From Janibacter indicus (GTDB lineage: Bacteria > Actinomycetota > Actinomycetes > Actinomycetales > Dermatophilaceae), in assembly GCF_900176385.1 (NCBI RefSeq), contig NZ_FWXN01000008.1, positions 1 to 64,000 on the forward strand: DNA of 64,000 nucleotides. The letters are read 5' to 3'. Made by a program: the position numbers and the translations under genes. Of this stretch, positions 31,265 to 39,557 are shown piece after piece. Each line of letters opens with the position of its first letter. Positions within the stretch are counted from its first letter, which is position 1. The notes under the pieces are model-generated. The model was not told the DNA's origin, ran no database searches, and worked only from the letters and a program-made list of their open reading frames with translations.

Positions 31265-31430
31265 TATACCTCTGTCCCGCCTGCGAGGTCAGCTGTCGGG
31301 TTCGGGCCAGAGGTGCGGTCCGGTCCCGCGGCACCGGACCGACCCAGCGGTCCGCACGCCCCGGGACTTCACCCCGAGGAGCATCCGCGATGCCCCATGA
31401 GTGGGTCCCCCGCTCCTGCCATGCGGTGTG
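31265..31430 (-). promoter_or_regulatory. c-di-AMP riboswitch (ydaO/yuaA leader)
   Basis: Read on the minus strand, the leader of the NlpC/P60 gene contains, in order, GGCAGGAGCGGGGGACCCAC, GGGGTGAAGTCCCGGG, CTGGGTCGGT, then CCCGAACCCGACAGCTGACC and TCGCAGGCG. These are the conserved blocks of the ydaO/yuaA RNA in actinobacteria, which binds two c-di-AMP molecules and turns off cell-wall hydrolase genes at high ligand. Exact ends are approximate and were not folded computationally. The last block ends about 15 bases before the start codon, leaving room for a ribosome site. Confidence 0.85.
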
Positions 31431-31563
31431 CTCTCACTACCGTCGGTGCGGTGGCAGGACTTGTCGTCCGCGTGACGGATCCGCCCAGGGGAGGCGGACC
31501 TCCCGACCGCACCTGCCGATCACGAAAATGTCACACCGAGGTCACGGCACGGTACGCACGCGG

Positions 31564-32280
31564 TCAGGGCGCGATCTGCTCCACGAAGACGTGGACGGCC
31601 ACGTCGCGCGGCAGCGAGACCGCGTCGGAGGGGGCCGCGCCGTCACGGGCGACGATGATGCGGTCGTCCTCGGGAGTGACGCGCACGACCTCGCGCGGGC
31701 GCAGCCGGGCCTCGGTGAGCAGTGCGAGCGCCTCGTGGTCCTCCTGCGCCGGCTCACCGATGCGCCGCACACGGAAGGGACCGGTCAGGCCGCCGTCGAC
31801 GACGTCGGTGAGGCTGGAGAGCCCCTCGAGGTAGTCGTCGGCCGGGGCCTCGTCGCCGCCGGCGAGCAGCTCGTCGAGGCCGGGGATCGGGGTGCCGTAG
31901 GGCGACTCGCGGTGCTCGGGGATCATGGCGAGGATCTTGCGCTCGACGCGCTCGCTCATCACGTGCTCCCAGCGGCAGGCCTCGTCGTGGATGTGCTCCC
32001 ACTCGAGGCCGATGACGTCGGCGAGCAGTCGCTCGGCGAGGCGGTGCTTGCGCATGACGCGGGTGGCGAGGAGCCGGCCCTCGTCGGAGAGCACGAGGCG
32101 ACGGTCCTCGCCGAGGCTCACCAGCCCGTCACGCTCCATGCGCGCGATCGTCTGCGAAACGGTGGGACCCGAGTGCCCCAGCCGCTCGGCGATGCGGGCC
32201 CGCATGGGAGGGATGCCCTCCTCCTCGAGTTCGAAGATCGTGCGGAGGTACATCTCCGTGGTGTCGATGAGATCCTTCAC
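31564..32280 (-). CDS. ideR: Iron-dependent repressor IdeR/DtxR
   Basis: This 238-residue metalloregulator has an N-terminal winged helix (SGPTVSQTIARMERDGLV), a dimerisation and metal-binding domain, and a C-terminal SH3-like domain from about 150. All expected metal ligands are present: Met10, His79, Glu83, His98, Cys102, Glu105 and His106 (DEACRWEHVMSE). With Fe2+ it represses iron-uptake genes. The ATG start is at 32280. It is seven bases from the MFS gene upstream on the same strand. Its operator targets are not obvious in this window. Confidence 0.93.
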   Translation of the reverse strand: MKDLIDTTEMYLRTIFELEEEGIPPMRARIAERLGHSGPTVSQTIARMERDGLVSLGEDRRLVLSDEGRLLATRVMRKHRLAERLLADVIGLEWEHIHDEACRWEHVMSERVERKILAMIPEHRESPYGTPIPGLDELLAGGDEAPADDYLEGLSSLTDVVDGGLTGPFRVRRIGEPAQEDHEALALLTEARLRPREVVRVTPEDDRIIVARDGAAPSDAVSLPRDVAVHVFVEQIAP

Positions 32281-32287
32281 AGCTCCA

Positions 32288-33493
32288 TCATGCCTTGCCG
32301 CGCTCCCGGTCGGCCCGCGAGACCCACAGACTCGTCCAGCCCAGCCCGACGAGCCCGGTCGCGCCGAGCACCACCGCCGCGACCGGCAGCGACACCAGGG
32401 CCGTCACGGCGCTCAGCCCGAGCGTGCCGCCGGCGTGGCCGAGCTCGCCCATGAGCCGCCAGGCGCCGAGGAACTGCGCGCGGTCGCGGTCCGGCGCCGC
32501 ATCGGCCCCGAGGGTCATGACGATGCCGGACCCCAGACCATTGCCCAGGGCCATGACGAGGGCCACGGCGAGCAGCTCCCCCTTCGTGCCGGCGAGGGGC
32601 AGCGCGAGGAAGGACGTCGAGACCACCGACAGCAGCACCGCGACGACCCACACCCGGCCGAGGCGGTCCATGACCCAGCCTCCCGGGTAGACGAGGAGCA
32701 GCTCGGCGACGCCGGCGACGGCGAAGATCTGCGAGGAGTCGACGCCGTCGAGCCCGATGTGCACCGCCCACAGGGGCAGGATCACCAACCGCGACTGCCG
32801 CAGCGCGGAGATCACCGTGACGCCGATGCCCTGGGTGAGCAGGAGGCGCGCGTGCTGCCGCACGACCCGCAGGACCCCCGTGTGCGGCTCCCCGGCCCGG
32901 GCCCGCTCGTGGTCGCCGGTGAGGTCGGGCGCGGTGAGCACGGTGACCACCGAGCCGACGGCGAGGAGCACGGCCACTCCGTAGGCCCCCTGCAGGCCGA
33001 AGGGGGCGATCGCCACCGAGCCCAGGACCGGCCCGAGGAGCAGCCCCGCGCGCATCGAGCCGCCGAGCAGCGACATGCCGCGGGCGAGCAGCCGCTGCGG
33101 CAGCACGTCGATCATGTAGCCCTGCCGGGCGAGGAAGAAGGCCGAGGACGCCAACCCGCTCAGCAGGAGCGCCACGCCCATGAGCCACAGCGAGGGCGCC
33201 CAGCCGGCGACCGCCAGGGCGACGATGTCGAGCAGCCCGGCGCGCACGAGCGTGGCCCGCTCCCCGATGCGGGCGACGAGCGCCCCGGCGGGCAGGACCC
33301 CGACGAGCTGGCCGACGCCGGTGAGGGCGACGACGAAGGCGGCCGTGCCGATGCTCGCCCCGAGCTCGTCGGCGCGCAGCGCCGCGATCGGCACGACGGC
33401 ACCCGTGGCCGCGGCGGAGAGCAGGGTCGGCCCGAAGGCGGGTACGGCGATGCGCCTCCAGCCGAAGGTCTCGCTCTCGCTCATCCCGGCCAT
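32288..33493 (-). CDS. MFS transporter
   Basis: This 401-residue protein has about 12 helices, with LPAGALVARIGERATLVRAG as the loop 2-3 motif and GGWVMDRLGRVWVVAV as its second-half counterpart. It is probably a drug or metabolite exporter; the substrate is unknown. It is followed by ideR after seven bases, which could put both under one promoter. The start is the ATG at 33493; another ATG three codons on (33484) is equally possible, and the AGGAGAGG upstream fits between the two. Confidence 0.85.
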   Translation of the reverse strand: MAGMSESETFGWRRIAVPAFGPTLLSAAATGAVVPIAALRADELGASIGTAAFVVALTGVGQLVGVLPAGALVARIGERATLVRAGLLDIVALAVAGWAPSLWLMGVALLLSGLASSAFFLARQGYMIDVLPQRLLARGMSLLGGSMRAGLLLGPVLGSVAIAPFGLQGAYGVAVLLAVGSVVTVLTAPDLTGDHERARAGEPHTGVLRVVRQHARLLLTQGIGVTVISALRQSRLVILPLWAVHIGLDGVDSSQIFAVAGVAELLLVYPGGWVMDRLGRVWVVAVLLSVVSTSFLALPLAGTKGELLAVALVMALGNGLGSGIVMTLGADAAPDRDRAQFLGAWRLMGELGHAGGTLGLSAVTALVSLPVAAVVLGATGLVGLGWTSLWVSRADRERGKA

Positions 33494-33555
33494 CCTCTCC
33501 TGCCGCGGTGTCGATACCTTGGGCGGTGTCAGCGTCGCCGCCCGAAGGAGTGCCC

Positions 33556-34293
33556 ATGACCCACCCCCTCGCCCTCGTCACCGGCGCCAGCTCCGGCATC
33601 GGCGCCGCCACCGCGCGCGCCCTCGCAGCGGCCGGCCACGAGGTGGTCTGCGCGGCCCGCCGCACCGACCGCATCGCCGACCTCGCCGCCGAGATCGACG
33701 GGCGCGCGGTCACCTGCGACGTCACCGACCCCGACGCGGTGGCCGCCCTGGCCGCCGAGGTGGGCGACCGGCTCGACGTGCTCGTCAACAACGCCGGTGG
33801 CGCCTACGGCCTCGACCCCGTGGCGACCGGCGACGTCGAGGACTGGCGGGCGATGTACGAGGTCAACGTCATCGGGACCCTGCGCGTGGTGCAGGCGCTG
33901 CTCCCTTCGCTCGTGGCGGCCGAGGGGGTCATCGTCAACGTCGGCTCCATCGCGGGGCGCACCTCCTACGAGGGCGGCGCCGGCTACACCGCGGCCAAGC
34001 ACGCGCTGGCGACGATGACCGAGACGATGCGTCTGGAGCTCGTCGACCAGCCGGTGCGGGTCACCGAGATCGCGCCCGGGATGGTGCAGACCGAGGGATT
34101 TTCGCTCACCCGCTTCAAGGGTGACCGGGAGCGGGCGGAGCAGGTCTACGCCGGCGTCGCCGAGCCGCTCGTCGCCGACGACATCGCCGAGGCGATCACC
34201 TGGATGGCCACCCGGCCGCGCCACGTCAACATCGACCTCATGGTCATCAAGCCGCGGGCGCAGGCCGCCGCCCACAAGGTCCACCGGGAGTAG
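33556..34293 (+). CDS. SDR family NAD(P)-dependent oxidoreductase
   Basis: This 245-residue classical short-chain dehydrogenase has the cofactor motif VTGASSGIG (residues 8-16), NNAGGAYG, a catalytic Ser in VNVGSIAG and Tyr-x-x-x-Lys in YTAAKHA. The closest groups act on 3-hydroxy acids or serine (YdfG-like), but the substrate is uncertain. I chose the ATG at 33556, five bases after GAAGGAG. It is 12 bases ahead of the iron-dependent dehydrogenase gene and probably cotranscribed with it. Confidence 0.88.
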   Translation: MTHPLALVTGASSGIGAATARALAAAGHEVVCAARRTDRIADLAAEIDGRAVTCDVTDPDAVAALAAEVGDRLDVLVNNAGGAYGLDPVATGDVEDWRAMYEVNVIGTLRVVQALLPSLVAAEGVIVNVGSIAGRTSYEGGAGYTAAKHALATMTETMRLELVDQPVRVTEIAPGMVQTEGFSLTRFKGDRERAEQVYAGVAEPLVADDIAEAITWMATRPRHVNIDLMVIKPRAQAAAHKVHRE

Positions 34294-34305
34294 GAAGGCA
34301 CCGTC

Positions 34306-35601
34306 ATGCCCACGTCACCGCACACGCCCGAGTCCGTCTTCACCTATGCCGCGCCGCGGCTGAAGTTCGGCCCCGGCGCCGTCACCGAGATCGGCCACGA
34401 CGTCGCCGGGCTGGGCGCCCGCAGCGCGCTCGTCGTCACCGACCCCCGGCTGGCCGCGACCGGCCACCCCGAGCGCGTCGCCAAGGCCCTGCGCACGGCC
34501 GGGCTGCGGGTCGACGTGCACGACTCCGCCGCCGTCGAGCCCAGTGACGTGTCGCTGGCCGCCGCCGTCGAGCGGGCGAAGGGGGCGGCACCCTTCGACG
34601 CCGTCGTCGCCGTCGGTGGTGGGTCGAGCATCGACACGGCCAAGGCAGTGTCCCTGCTGCTCACCAACCCGGGTGAGCTCATGGACTACGTCAACGCCCC
34701 GGTCGGGGGCGGGCGCGCGCCCGAGCAGCCGGTGCTCCCGCTCGTCGCGGTGCCCACGACGACCGGGACCGGGGCCGAGTCGACGACCGTGTGCGTCCTC
34801 GACGTGCTGGCGTCCCAGGTCAAGACCGGCATCAGCCACGAGCGGCTGCGGCCGGTGCTCGCCGTCGTCGACCCCGAGCTGACCGCGACCCAGCCGGCGG
34901 GGGTCACCGCGTCGGCGGGCATGGACATCCTGTGCCACGCCCTCGAGTCGTGGACCGCGCGGCCCTACACGAGCTACGAGCACAAGACGCCCGAGCAGCG
35001 CGTGCCCTACTGCGGGTCCAACCCGATCTCGGACCTCTATGCGGAAAAGGCGATGCGGCTGCTCGCCGGCGCCTTCCGCGGGGCGGTGGCCGGGGAGGAG
35101 CAGGCGCGGACCGACATGGCGCTCGCGGCGACCTTCGCGGGGATGGGCTTCGGCAACGCCGGTGTGCACGTGCCGCACGCCAACGCCTACCCGATCGCCG
35201 GGCGGGTCCACGACCTCGGCTCCGAATTCCGGCCGCGCGACTACGACGTCGACGAGGCGATGGTGCCCCACGGGATGGCGGTCGCGTCGACGGCTCCGGC
35301 GGCCTTCGCGATGACCTTCGCGGCCAACCCGCAGCGCCACCTCACCGCCGCCGCCTGGCTCGACCCGCAGGGCCTTGACGCCGACGTCCCCGAGCCGGAG
35401 CGCCTCTCGGCCGTGCTGCGCCGCCTCATGCGTGACATCGGCCAGCCCTCGGGCCTGGCCGAGATCGGCTACGGCGACGCGGACGTCGACGGCATCGTCT
35501 CGGGGACGATGCAGCAGCAGCGGCTGCTCGCCACCGCCCCGCGCGAGGTCACCGAGGAGGACGTCGCCGGCGTGGTGCGGGCGTCGATGCACCACTGGTG
35601 A
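34306..35601 (+). CDS. Iron-containing alcohol dehydrogenase, hydroxyacid-oxoacid transhydrogenase-like
   Basis: This 431-residue group III (Fe) dehydrogenase has VVAVGGGSSIDTAKAVSLL, VPTTTGTGAESTTVCVL, MDILCHALESWTA and GFGNAGVHVPHANAYPIAG, which contain the nucleotide-binding and metal-binding residues. The pattern DLYAEKAMRLL plus VPHGMAVASTAPAAF is that of hydroxyacid-oxoacid transhydrogenases (human ADHFE1 type), which move hydride between 4-hydroxybutyrate and 2-oxoglutarate. With the adjacent SDR this may form a short hydroxy-acid metabolism unit; that link is inference. Confidence 0.82.
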   Translation: MPTSPHTPESVFTYAAPRLKFGPGAVTEIGHDVAGLGARSALVVTDPRLAATGHPERVAKALRTAGLRVDVHDSAAVEPSDVSLAAAVERAKGAAPFDAVVAVGGGSSIDTAKAVSLLLTNPGELMDYVNAPVGGGRAPEQPVLPLVAVPTTTGTGAESTTVCVLDVLASQVKTGISHERLRPVLAVVDPELTATQPAGVTASAGMDILCHALESWTARPYTSYEHKTPEQRVPYCGSNPISDLYAEKAMRLLAGAFRGAVAGEEQARTDMALAATFAGMGFGNAGVHVPHANAYPIAGRVHDLGSEFRPRDYDVDEAMVPHGMAVASTAPAAFAMTFAANPQRHLTAAAWLDPQGLDADVPEPERLSAVLRRLMRDIGQPSGLAEIGYGDADVDGIVSGTMQQQRLLATAPREVTEEDVAGVVRASMHHW

Positions 35602-35607
35602 GGTGAC

Positions 35608-36312
35608 TCAGGGCTGGAGCCGCTCCACCCGCCACGCGCCCGCCACGTCGAGCCCGCCGTCGGCGACCCGCGTCCAGCGGAAGCGGTCGTGCAGCCGGTT
35701 GCTCCGACCGGCCCACGCCTCGACCTCGTCGCAGACGATCCGCCAGCCGCCCCAGAAGTCGGGGCGCGGCACGTCCTGACCGGCGAAGCGTTCCTCGACC
35801 TCGGCCCAGGCGCGCTCCAGCGGCTCGCGGCCCGCGATCGGCTGCGACTGGTGCGAGACCCACGCGCTCAGCTGCGACCCGCGCGGCCGCTCCGCGAAGT
35901 AGCGGTCGATCTCGGCCTCGGCCACGAGCTCGGCCCGCCCGCGGAAGCGGACCGCGCGGAACATCGCCGGCCAGGTGATCGTCGCGGCGATGCCCGGGGT
36001 CGCCTGCAGCTGCCGGCTCTTGGCCGACTCGAGGTTGGTGACGAAGCCCGGACCGCGGGCGTCGAGGAAGCGCATGAGCACCGTGCGCACGTCCGGCCGC
36101 CCCTGCTCGTCGACGGTCGCGACGGCGAAGGACAGCGGCTCCGGCACGTCGCCGCGGTCGGCCTGGCGGGCCCGTGCGGTGTCGATCCACGACGTCACGA
36201 GCGCGAAGGGAGCGCCCGGCACCTCTCCGTCGGCCAGCCCCTCCCCGGCGTAGTCGACGTGGTCCACCGTCGGTGGCGTGCGGGGGATCATGCCGTCGGG
36301 CGAGGCGCTCAT
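35608..36312 (-). CDS. pdxH: Pyridoxamine/pyridoxine 5'-phosphate oxidase
   Basis: This 234-residue FMN enzyme makes pyridoxal 5'-phosphate. PLSFAVATVDEQGRPDVRTV, LMRFLDARGPGFVTNLESAK and AERPRGSQLSAWVSHQSQPI are the FMN and substrate sites, and FWGGWRIV and RLHDRFRW end the domain as in PdxH. The length is normal. The ATG at 36312 was preferred over a longer in-frame start at 36381, because homology begins here. It is convergent with the transhydrogenase gene, with six bases between stops. Confidence 0.92.
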   Translation of the reverse strand: MSASPDGMIPRTPPTVDHVDYAGEGLADGEVPGAPFALVTSWIDTARARQADRGDVPEPLSFAVATVDEQGRPDVRTVLMRFLDARGPGFVTNLESAKSRQLQATPGIAATITWPAMFRAVRFRGRAELVAEAEIDRYFAERPRGSQLSAWVSHQSQPIAGREPLERAWAEVEERFAGQDVPRPDFWGGWRIVCDEVEAWAGRSNRLHDRFRWTRVADGGLDVAGAWRVERLQP

Positions 36313-36538
36313 GGCCGCCAGACTACGACGCCACAGGTTACGGATACGGCCGGTCTTGGTTAGGCCAAGAAAAGTGCTCACGGCATCGCAGGTTCCGTTT
36401 GGGGTCAGAATGCGGCGGGTTCGACTGCTGGTCGGGCGATTTCTGCCGGCTACGCTCCGCGCAGGATGAAGACGAGACGGTTGGAAGTCGACGCCCCTTT
36501 ATAGGCGAAGACAATGCGGAAATCCCACACCGCGCCGT

Positions 36539-37144
36539 TCATTTGGAAAGCAACGCGGACGCCTCTCGGCCTAGAACGGGGTCCGAACGCAAAGACTCGA
36601 CGAACGACCGGCCCCGCATACCGCCAATTCTGAGGATTGCCCCAACGAAGTGAACCCGAGACGCCCCATTGCCCTCATCTCGCACGAGAGCCTCCACGGC
36701 ATCCATGTGCTCGGCGGCAGCGGCCACGGCCACGGCCAACGCCACGGCAACACCTTCCTTTGCGCCTCGACCCAAGGGCTTCTGGTACACGGCTCGCAAC
36801 CTATCCCAGTAGACCGATGCAGGGATCACAGCCAGGGCTCTAGCGATCCCCTCCCGGACACGATCTGGGTACACGTCCCGCTCGAGATGCGCCATCAAGA
36901 CGGCTAACGCCTCTGGGTACGGCTCCGAAGTGTTCACCAAGTCCCACACCGAATCCACACAGACGCCCTCGCGACGCAGATCCTCGACGAGTGGTTGCTC
37001 AGCTTCGCGCCAACGTCGAACCCGTTGCTCAAGTTCAGCTTCACCCGAAGCCCGCCCAGCCCGAAACGCGGGATCCTGCTCGAGGAGGTCCATGAGTTGC
37101 TTGGCGGTCAAGCCGCCTTCTGGAAAGTCGTCCTCGCTGATCAC
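36539..37144 (-). CDS. Hypothetical helical-repeat (HEAT-like) protein
   Basis: The product is about 201 residues and all helical in appearance: EGGLTAKQLMDLLEQDPAFRA, then YPEALAVLMAHLERDVYPDR, REGIARALAVIPASVYWDRL, AKEGVAVALAVAVAAAAEHM and GASRVHFVGAILRI, a spacing compatible with HEAT-type repeats. No function was recognised; immunity-type or phosphate-lyase HEAT proteins look similar. The GTG at 37144 was chosen for GAGG nine bases upstream, because the sequence before it is low-complexity. G+C is lower than in neighbours and both flanks are non-coding, so it is probably a late arrival. Confidence 0.5.
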   Translation of the reverse strand: MISEDDFPEGGLTAKQLMDLLEQDPAFRAGRASGEAELEQRVRRWREAEQPLVEDLRREGVCVDSVWDLVNTSEPYPEALAVLMAHLERDVYPDRVREGIARALAVIPASVYWDRLRAVYQKPLGRGAKEGVAVALAVAVAAAAEHMDAVEALVRDEGNGASRVHFVGAILRIGGMRGRSFVESLRSDPVLGREASALLSK

Positions 37145-37529
37145 GGAATAAACCTCAGATTGATTTCTCTGCGCGCAACCGCCGCAAGCAGCGGACCCCC
37201 ACACCCGAGCCAGACGCCCCCGCCGGCACCACCCCCACAACGACAGCGACCACCACAACCACAGCCACCAACCAACGCCGCACCACCACAGGCCTCCCCA
37301 GGCACACGCCGTCGATCCCCCGAATGATTCACGATCGGCGAGCCACATCTTGGCAGACAAAGCGACCTGAGATGGTCTCGGCGCGAAGGCGGGCTGGAAC
37401 GACGCCACGAATTCATGCGTGCGCTTCCTACGCCGGGTTTGGTCGGGTTCGCATACGGCACGACGACGATCGCCACCTGCGGCGGTAACCTGCCCGGGAC
37501 CGTCGTCCGCCCGTCATGTGGAGTCCTTC
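37145..37529. other. Non-coding, C/A-rich strand-asymmetric tract
   Basis: These 385 bases have no supported gene. Positions about 37190-37290 are almost free of T on the plus strand and rich in CCA, ACC and CAA triplets. They would encode a Pro/Thr-rich linker (PTPEPDAPAG..., then many Thr) in one plus frame, with no start and no continuing domain, so they may be the fossil of a secreted protein's linker. The end near 37515 holds the GGAG site for the acyltransferase gene. Confidence 0.35.
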
Positions 37530-39539
37530 ATGCGTCCTGCCGCCCCGCGGCGCGCCCGCCGTCAGCGCGGCCGGTGGCGCGACCTCGTGAGCACGGACCT
37601 CGACCTGATGGGCCGCTCCTACCGCCCGGCGCTCGACGGCTACCGCGGGCTCTTCATCGTGCTCGTCATGCTCTACCACTTCGGGGTCACCCAGCTCGCT
37701 GGCGGGTGGGTGGGCATCAACCACTTCTTCACCTTCTCCGGCTTCCTCATCGGGGGCATGCTCATCAAGGAGTGGCAGCGTCGGGGCCGGATCGACGCGG
37801 TGCGCTTCTACCTGCGACGCGCTCGGCGCCTCGTCCCCGCACTGGTCCTGCTCGTCATCGCCGTCCTGGCGCACACCCTGCTCGTCGACCAGGGCGACCG
37901 ACCCCAGACGGCAGGTGACGCCTTCGCCAGCCTGACCTTCTGGCAGAACTGGCGCCTGATCGCCCGCGACGACCAGTACTTCGACGTGCTCGTCGAGCCC
38001 AGCCCGCTGCGACACGTGTGGACGCTCGGCGTGGAGGAGCAGTTCTACCTCCTCGCCCCCTTCGTCGTCGCAGCCGTCCTCGTGGTCCGCCGCCGCTGGG
38101 CACGCACCGCGATCGTCCTCGGGCTCGCCGTGCTCAGCGCCGCGTGGACCGCCGTGCTCGCCGACAGCGGCGCCACCGGCTCACGCCTCTACTACGGAAC
38201 CGACGTGCGCGCCCAGGCCATCCTCGTCGGGCTGGCGGTCGCCATGCTCCTTACCCCCGACCGGCGCGGCGACGCACCGCGACTGAGCCGGTCCGCCGCC
38301 GAGGTGGTCGGCTGGGGCGGCACCGTGCTGTCGGTCTCGGCCTTCTTCGTCCTCGACGAGACGGGCCGGTGGGTCTTCGAGCGTGGCGGCATGCTGGTCT
38401 TCGCCGTCATGGCGGCGTGCATGGGCGCCTCCGCGCTCGACCCGCGCCCCCTGCGGATCAACCGGATCGTCAGCTGGTCCCCACTGGTCCACCTCGGCCA
38501 GATCTCCTACGGCCTCTACCTCTTCCACTGGCCCATCTCCCTCTGGCTGCCGTTGGACGGGCTGCCCCTCGTCATCGCCATCGCCATCAAGCTCGCCCTG
38601 GCCTGGGTCTGCGCCGTCGCGTCCTACCGGCTCGTCGAGCTGCCCGTGATGATCGGCGGCTTCGGCGCGCTCGTGCCCCGCGGGCTGGGACGACGAGCTC
38701 GCCAGTGGGCGGCTCCTGCGCTCGTCGCCGCCGTCGCCGCGCTCGCCTACGCCCTGAGCACCGTGTGGTCCCCGCTCGTCGACGGCGACTGGGACGGCCG
38801 CCCCCTCGCGGCCGCAGCCGACTACGACCCACCCTCCGGGGACCTGCGGGTCTCGGTCGTCGGCAGCTCCATCGCCCAGTCGATCCGCGACGGCTTCGTG
38901 GGACGCGACTACCCGGGGCTCGACGTCAGCGGCCACACCCGCCGCGGCTCCTGCAACCCGGTGCCGATCACCTTCAAGTACCTGGGTGGGGGCGAGGTCG
39001 AGGAGGACCAGACCTGTGCCGCCTGGCGCGAGCGCTGGCCCGACGAGGTGCGCGGGGCAGGATCGCAGATCGTCCTGTCCCCCATCGAGACCGCACTCAC
39101 GCAGCCGATCGTCCGCGACGGACGCACGGTCCGGCCCGGCACCGAGGCGCACGACCGCGAGGTCCGCCGCGCCCTGGACGCCCTGCTCGAGCAGACCCGC
39201 CGCTCCGGCGCCCGACAGCTGCAGCTGGTCAACGCCACCTGCCACGACGACCCGGCCACGACCCGCGACGGTGAGCAGCTCGGGGCCGTGAAGATCGACC
39301 CGACGGCCACCAACGAGATCGTGACCCGGTGGGCCAAGGAGGTCCAGGAGCAGCGCAGCGAGGTCTCGGTCGCCGTCCTCGACCTCAACTCCGCGGTCTG
39401 CGCCCAGGGCTATCGCGCGCAGATCAACGGCGCCGACCTCTACGCCGACCGGGTCCACTTCTCCCGGCAGGGCGCGCAGCTCGTCTGGACCTGGCTGGCC
39501 CCCGAGATCACCACGGCCTGGAACTTCAGGGACGCCTGA
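37530..39539 (+). CDS. Acyltransferase-3 / SGNH-domain protein (OafA/OatA-like)
   Basis: This 669-residue membrane O-acyltransferase has about ten helices in residues 25-420 with YRPALDGYRGLFIVLVMLYH, INHFFTFSGFLIGGML, FYLRRARRLVPALV, HVWTLGVEEQFYLL and SYGLYLFHWPISLWLP. These are the acyltransferase-3 motifs, including the R-x-x-R region and the histidines for acetyl transfer. An extracellular SGNH-like domain follows: LRVSVVGSSIAQSIRDGF (GSS in place of GDS) and YADRVHFSRQGAQLV (the D-x-x-H part). Such proteins O-acetylate peptidoglycan or envelope glycans. The ATG at 37530 follows GGAG. It is convergent with a paralogue. Confidence 0.85.
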   Translation: MRPAAPRRARRQRGRWRDLVSTDLDLMGRSYRPALDGYRGLFIVLVMLYHFGVTQLAGGWVGINHFFTFSGFLIGGMLIKEWQRRGRIDAVRFYLRRARRLVPALVLLVIAVLAHTLLVDQGDRPQTAGDAFASLTFWQNWRLIARDDQYFDVLVEPSPLRHVWTLGVEEQFYLLAPFVVAAVLVVRRRWARTAIVLGLAVLSAAWTAVLADSGATGSRLYYGTDVRAQAILVGLAVAMLLTPDRRGDAPRLSRSAAEVVGWGGTVLSVSAFFVLDETGRWVFERGGMLVFAVMAACMGASALDPRPLRINRIVSWSPLVHLGQISYGLYLFHWPISLWLPLDGLPLVIAIAIKLALAWVCAVASYRLVELPVMIGGFGALVPRGLGRRARQWAAPALVAAVAALAYALSTVWSPLVDGDWDGRPLAAAADYDPPSGDLRVSVVGSSIAQSIRDGFVGRDYPGLDVSGHTRRGSCNPVPITFKYLGGGEVEEDQTCAAWRERWPDEVRGAGSQIVLSPIETALTQPIVRDGRTVRPGTEAHDREVRRALDALLEQTRRSGARQLQLVNATCHDDPATTRDGEQLGAVKIDPTATNEIVTRWAKEVQEQRSEVSVAVLDLNSAVCAQGYRAQINGADLYADRVHFSRQGAQLVWTWLAPEITTAWNFRDA

Positions 39540-39557
39540 GGCGCACGTCCGGTGACC

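Noticed and set aside
36348-36368. IdeR-box-like sequence (CTTGGTTAGGCCAAG) upstream of pdxH
   Set aside because: Only about 13 of 19 positions match the iron-box consensus by hand, the right half is poor, and pdxH is not an expected target.
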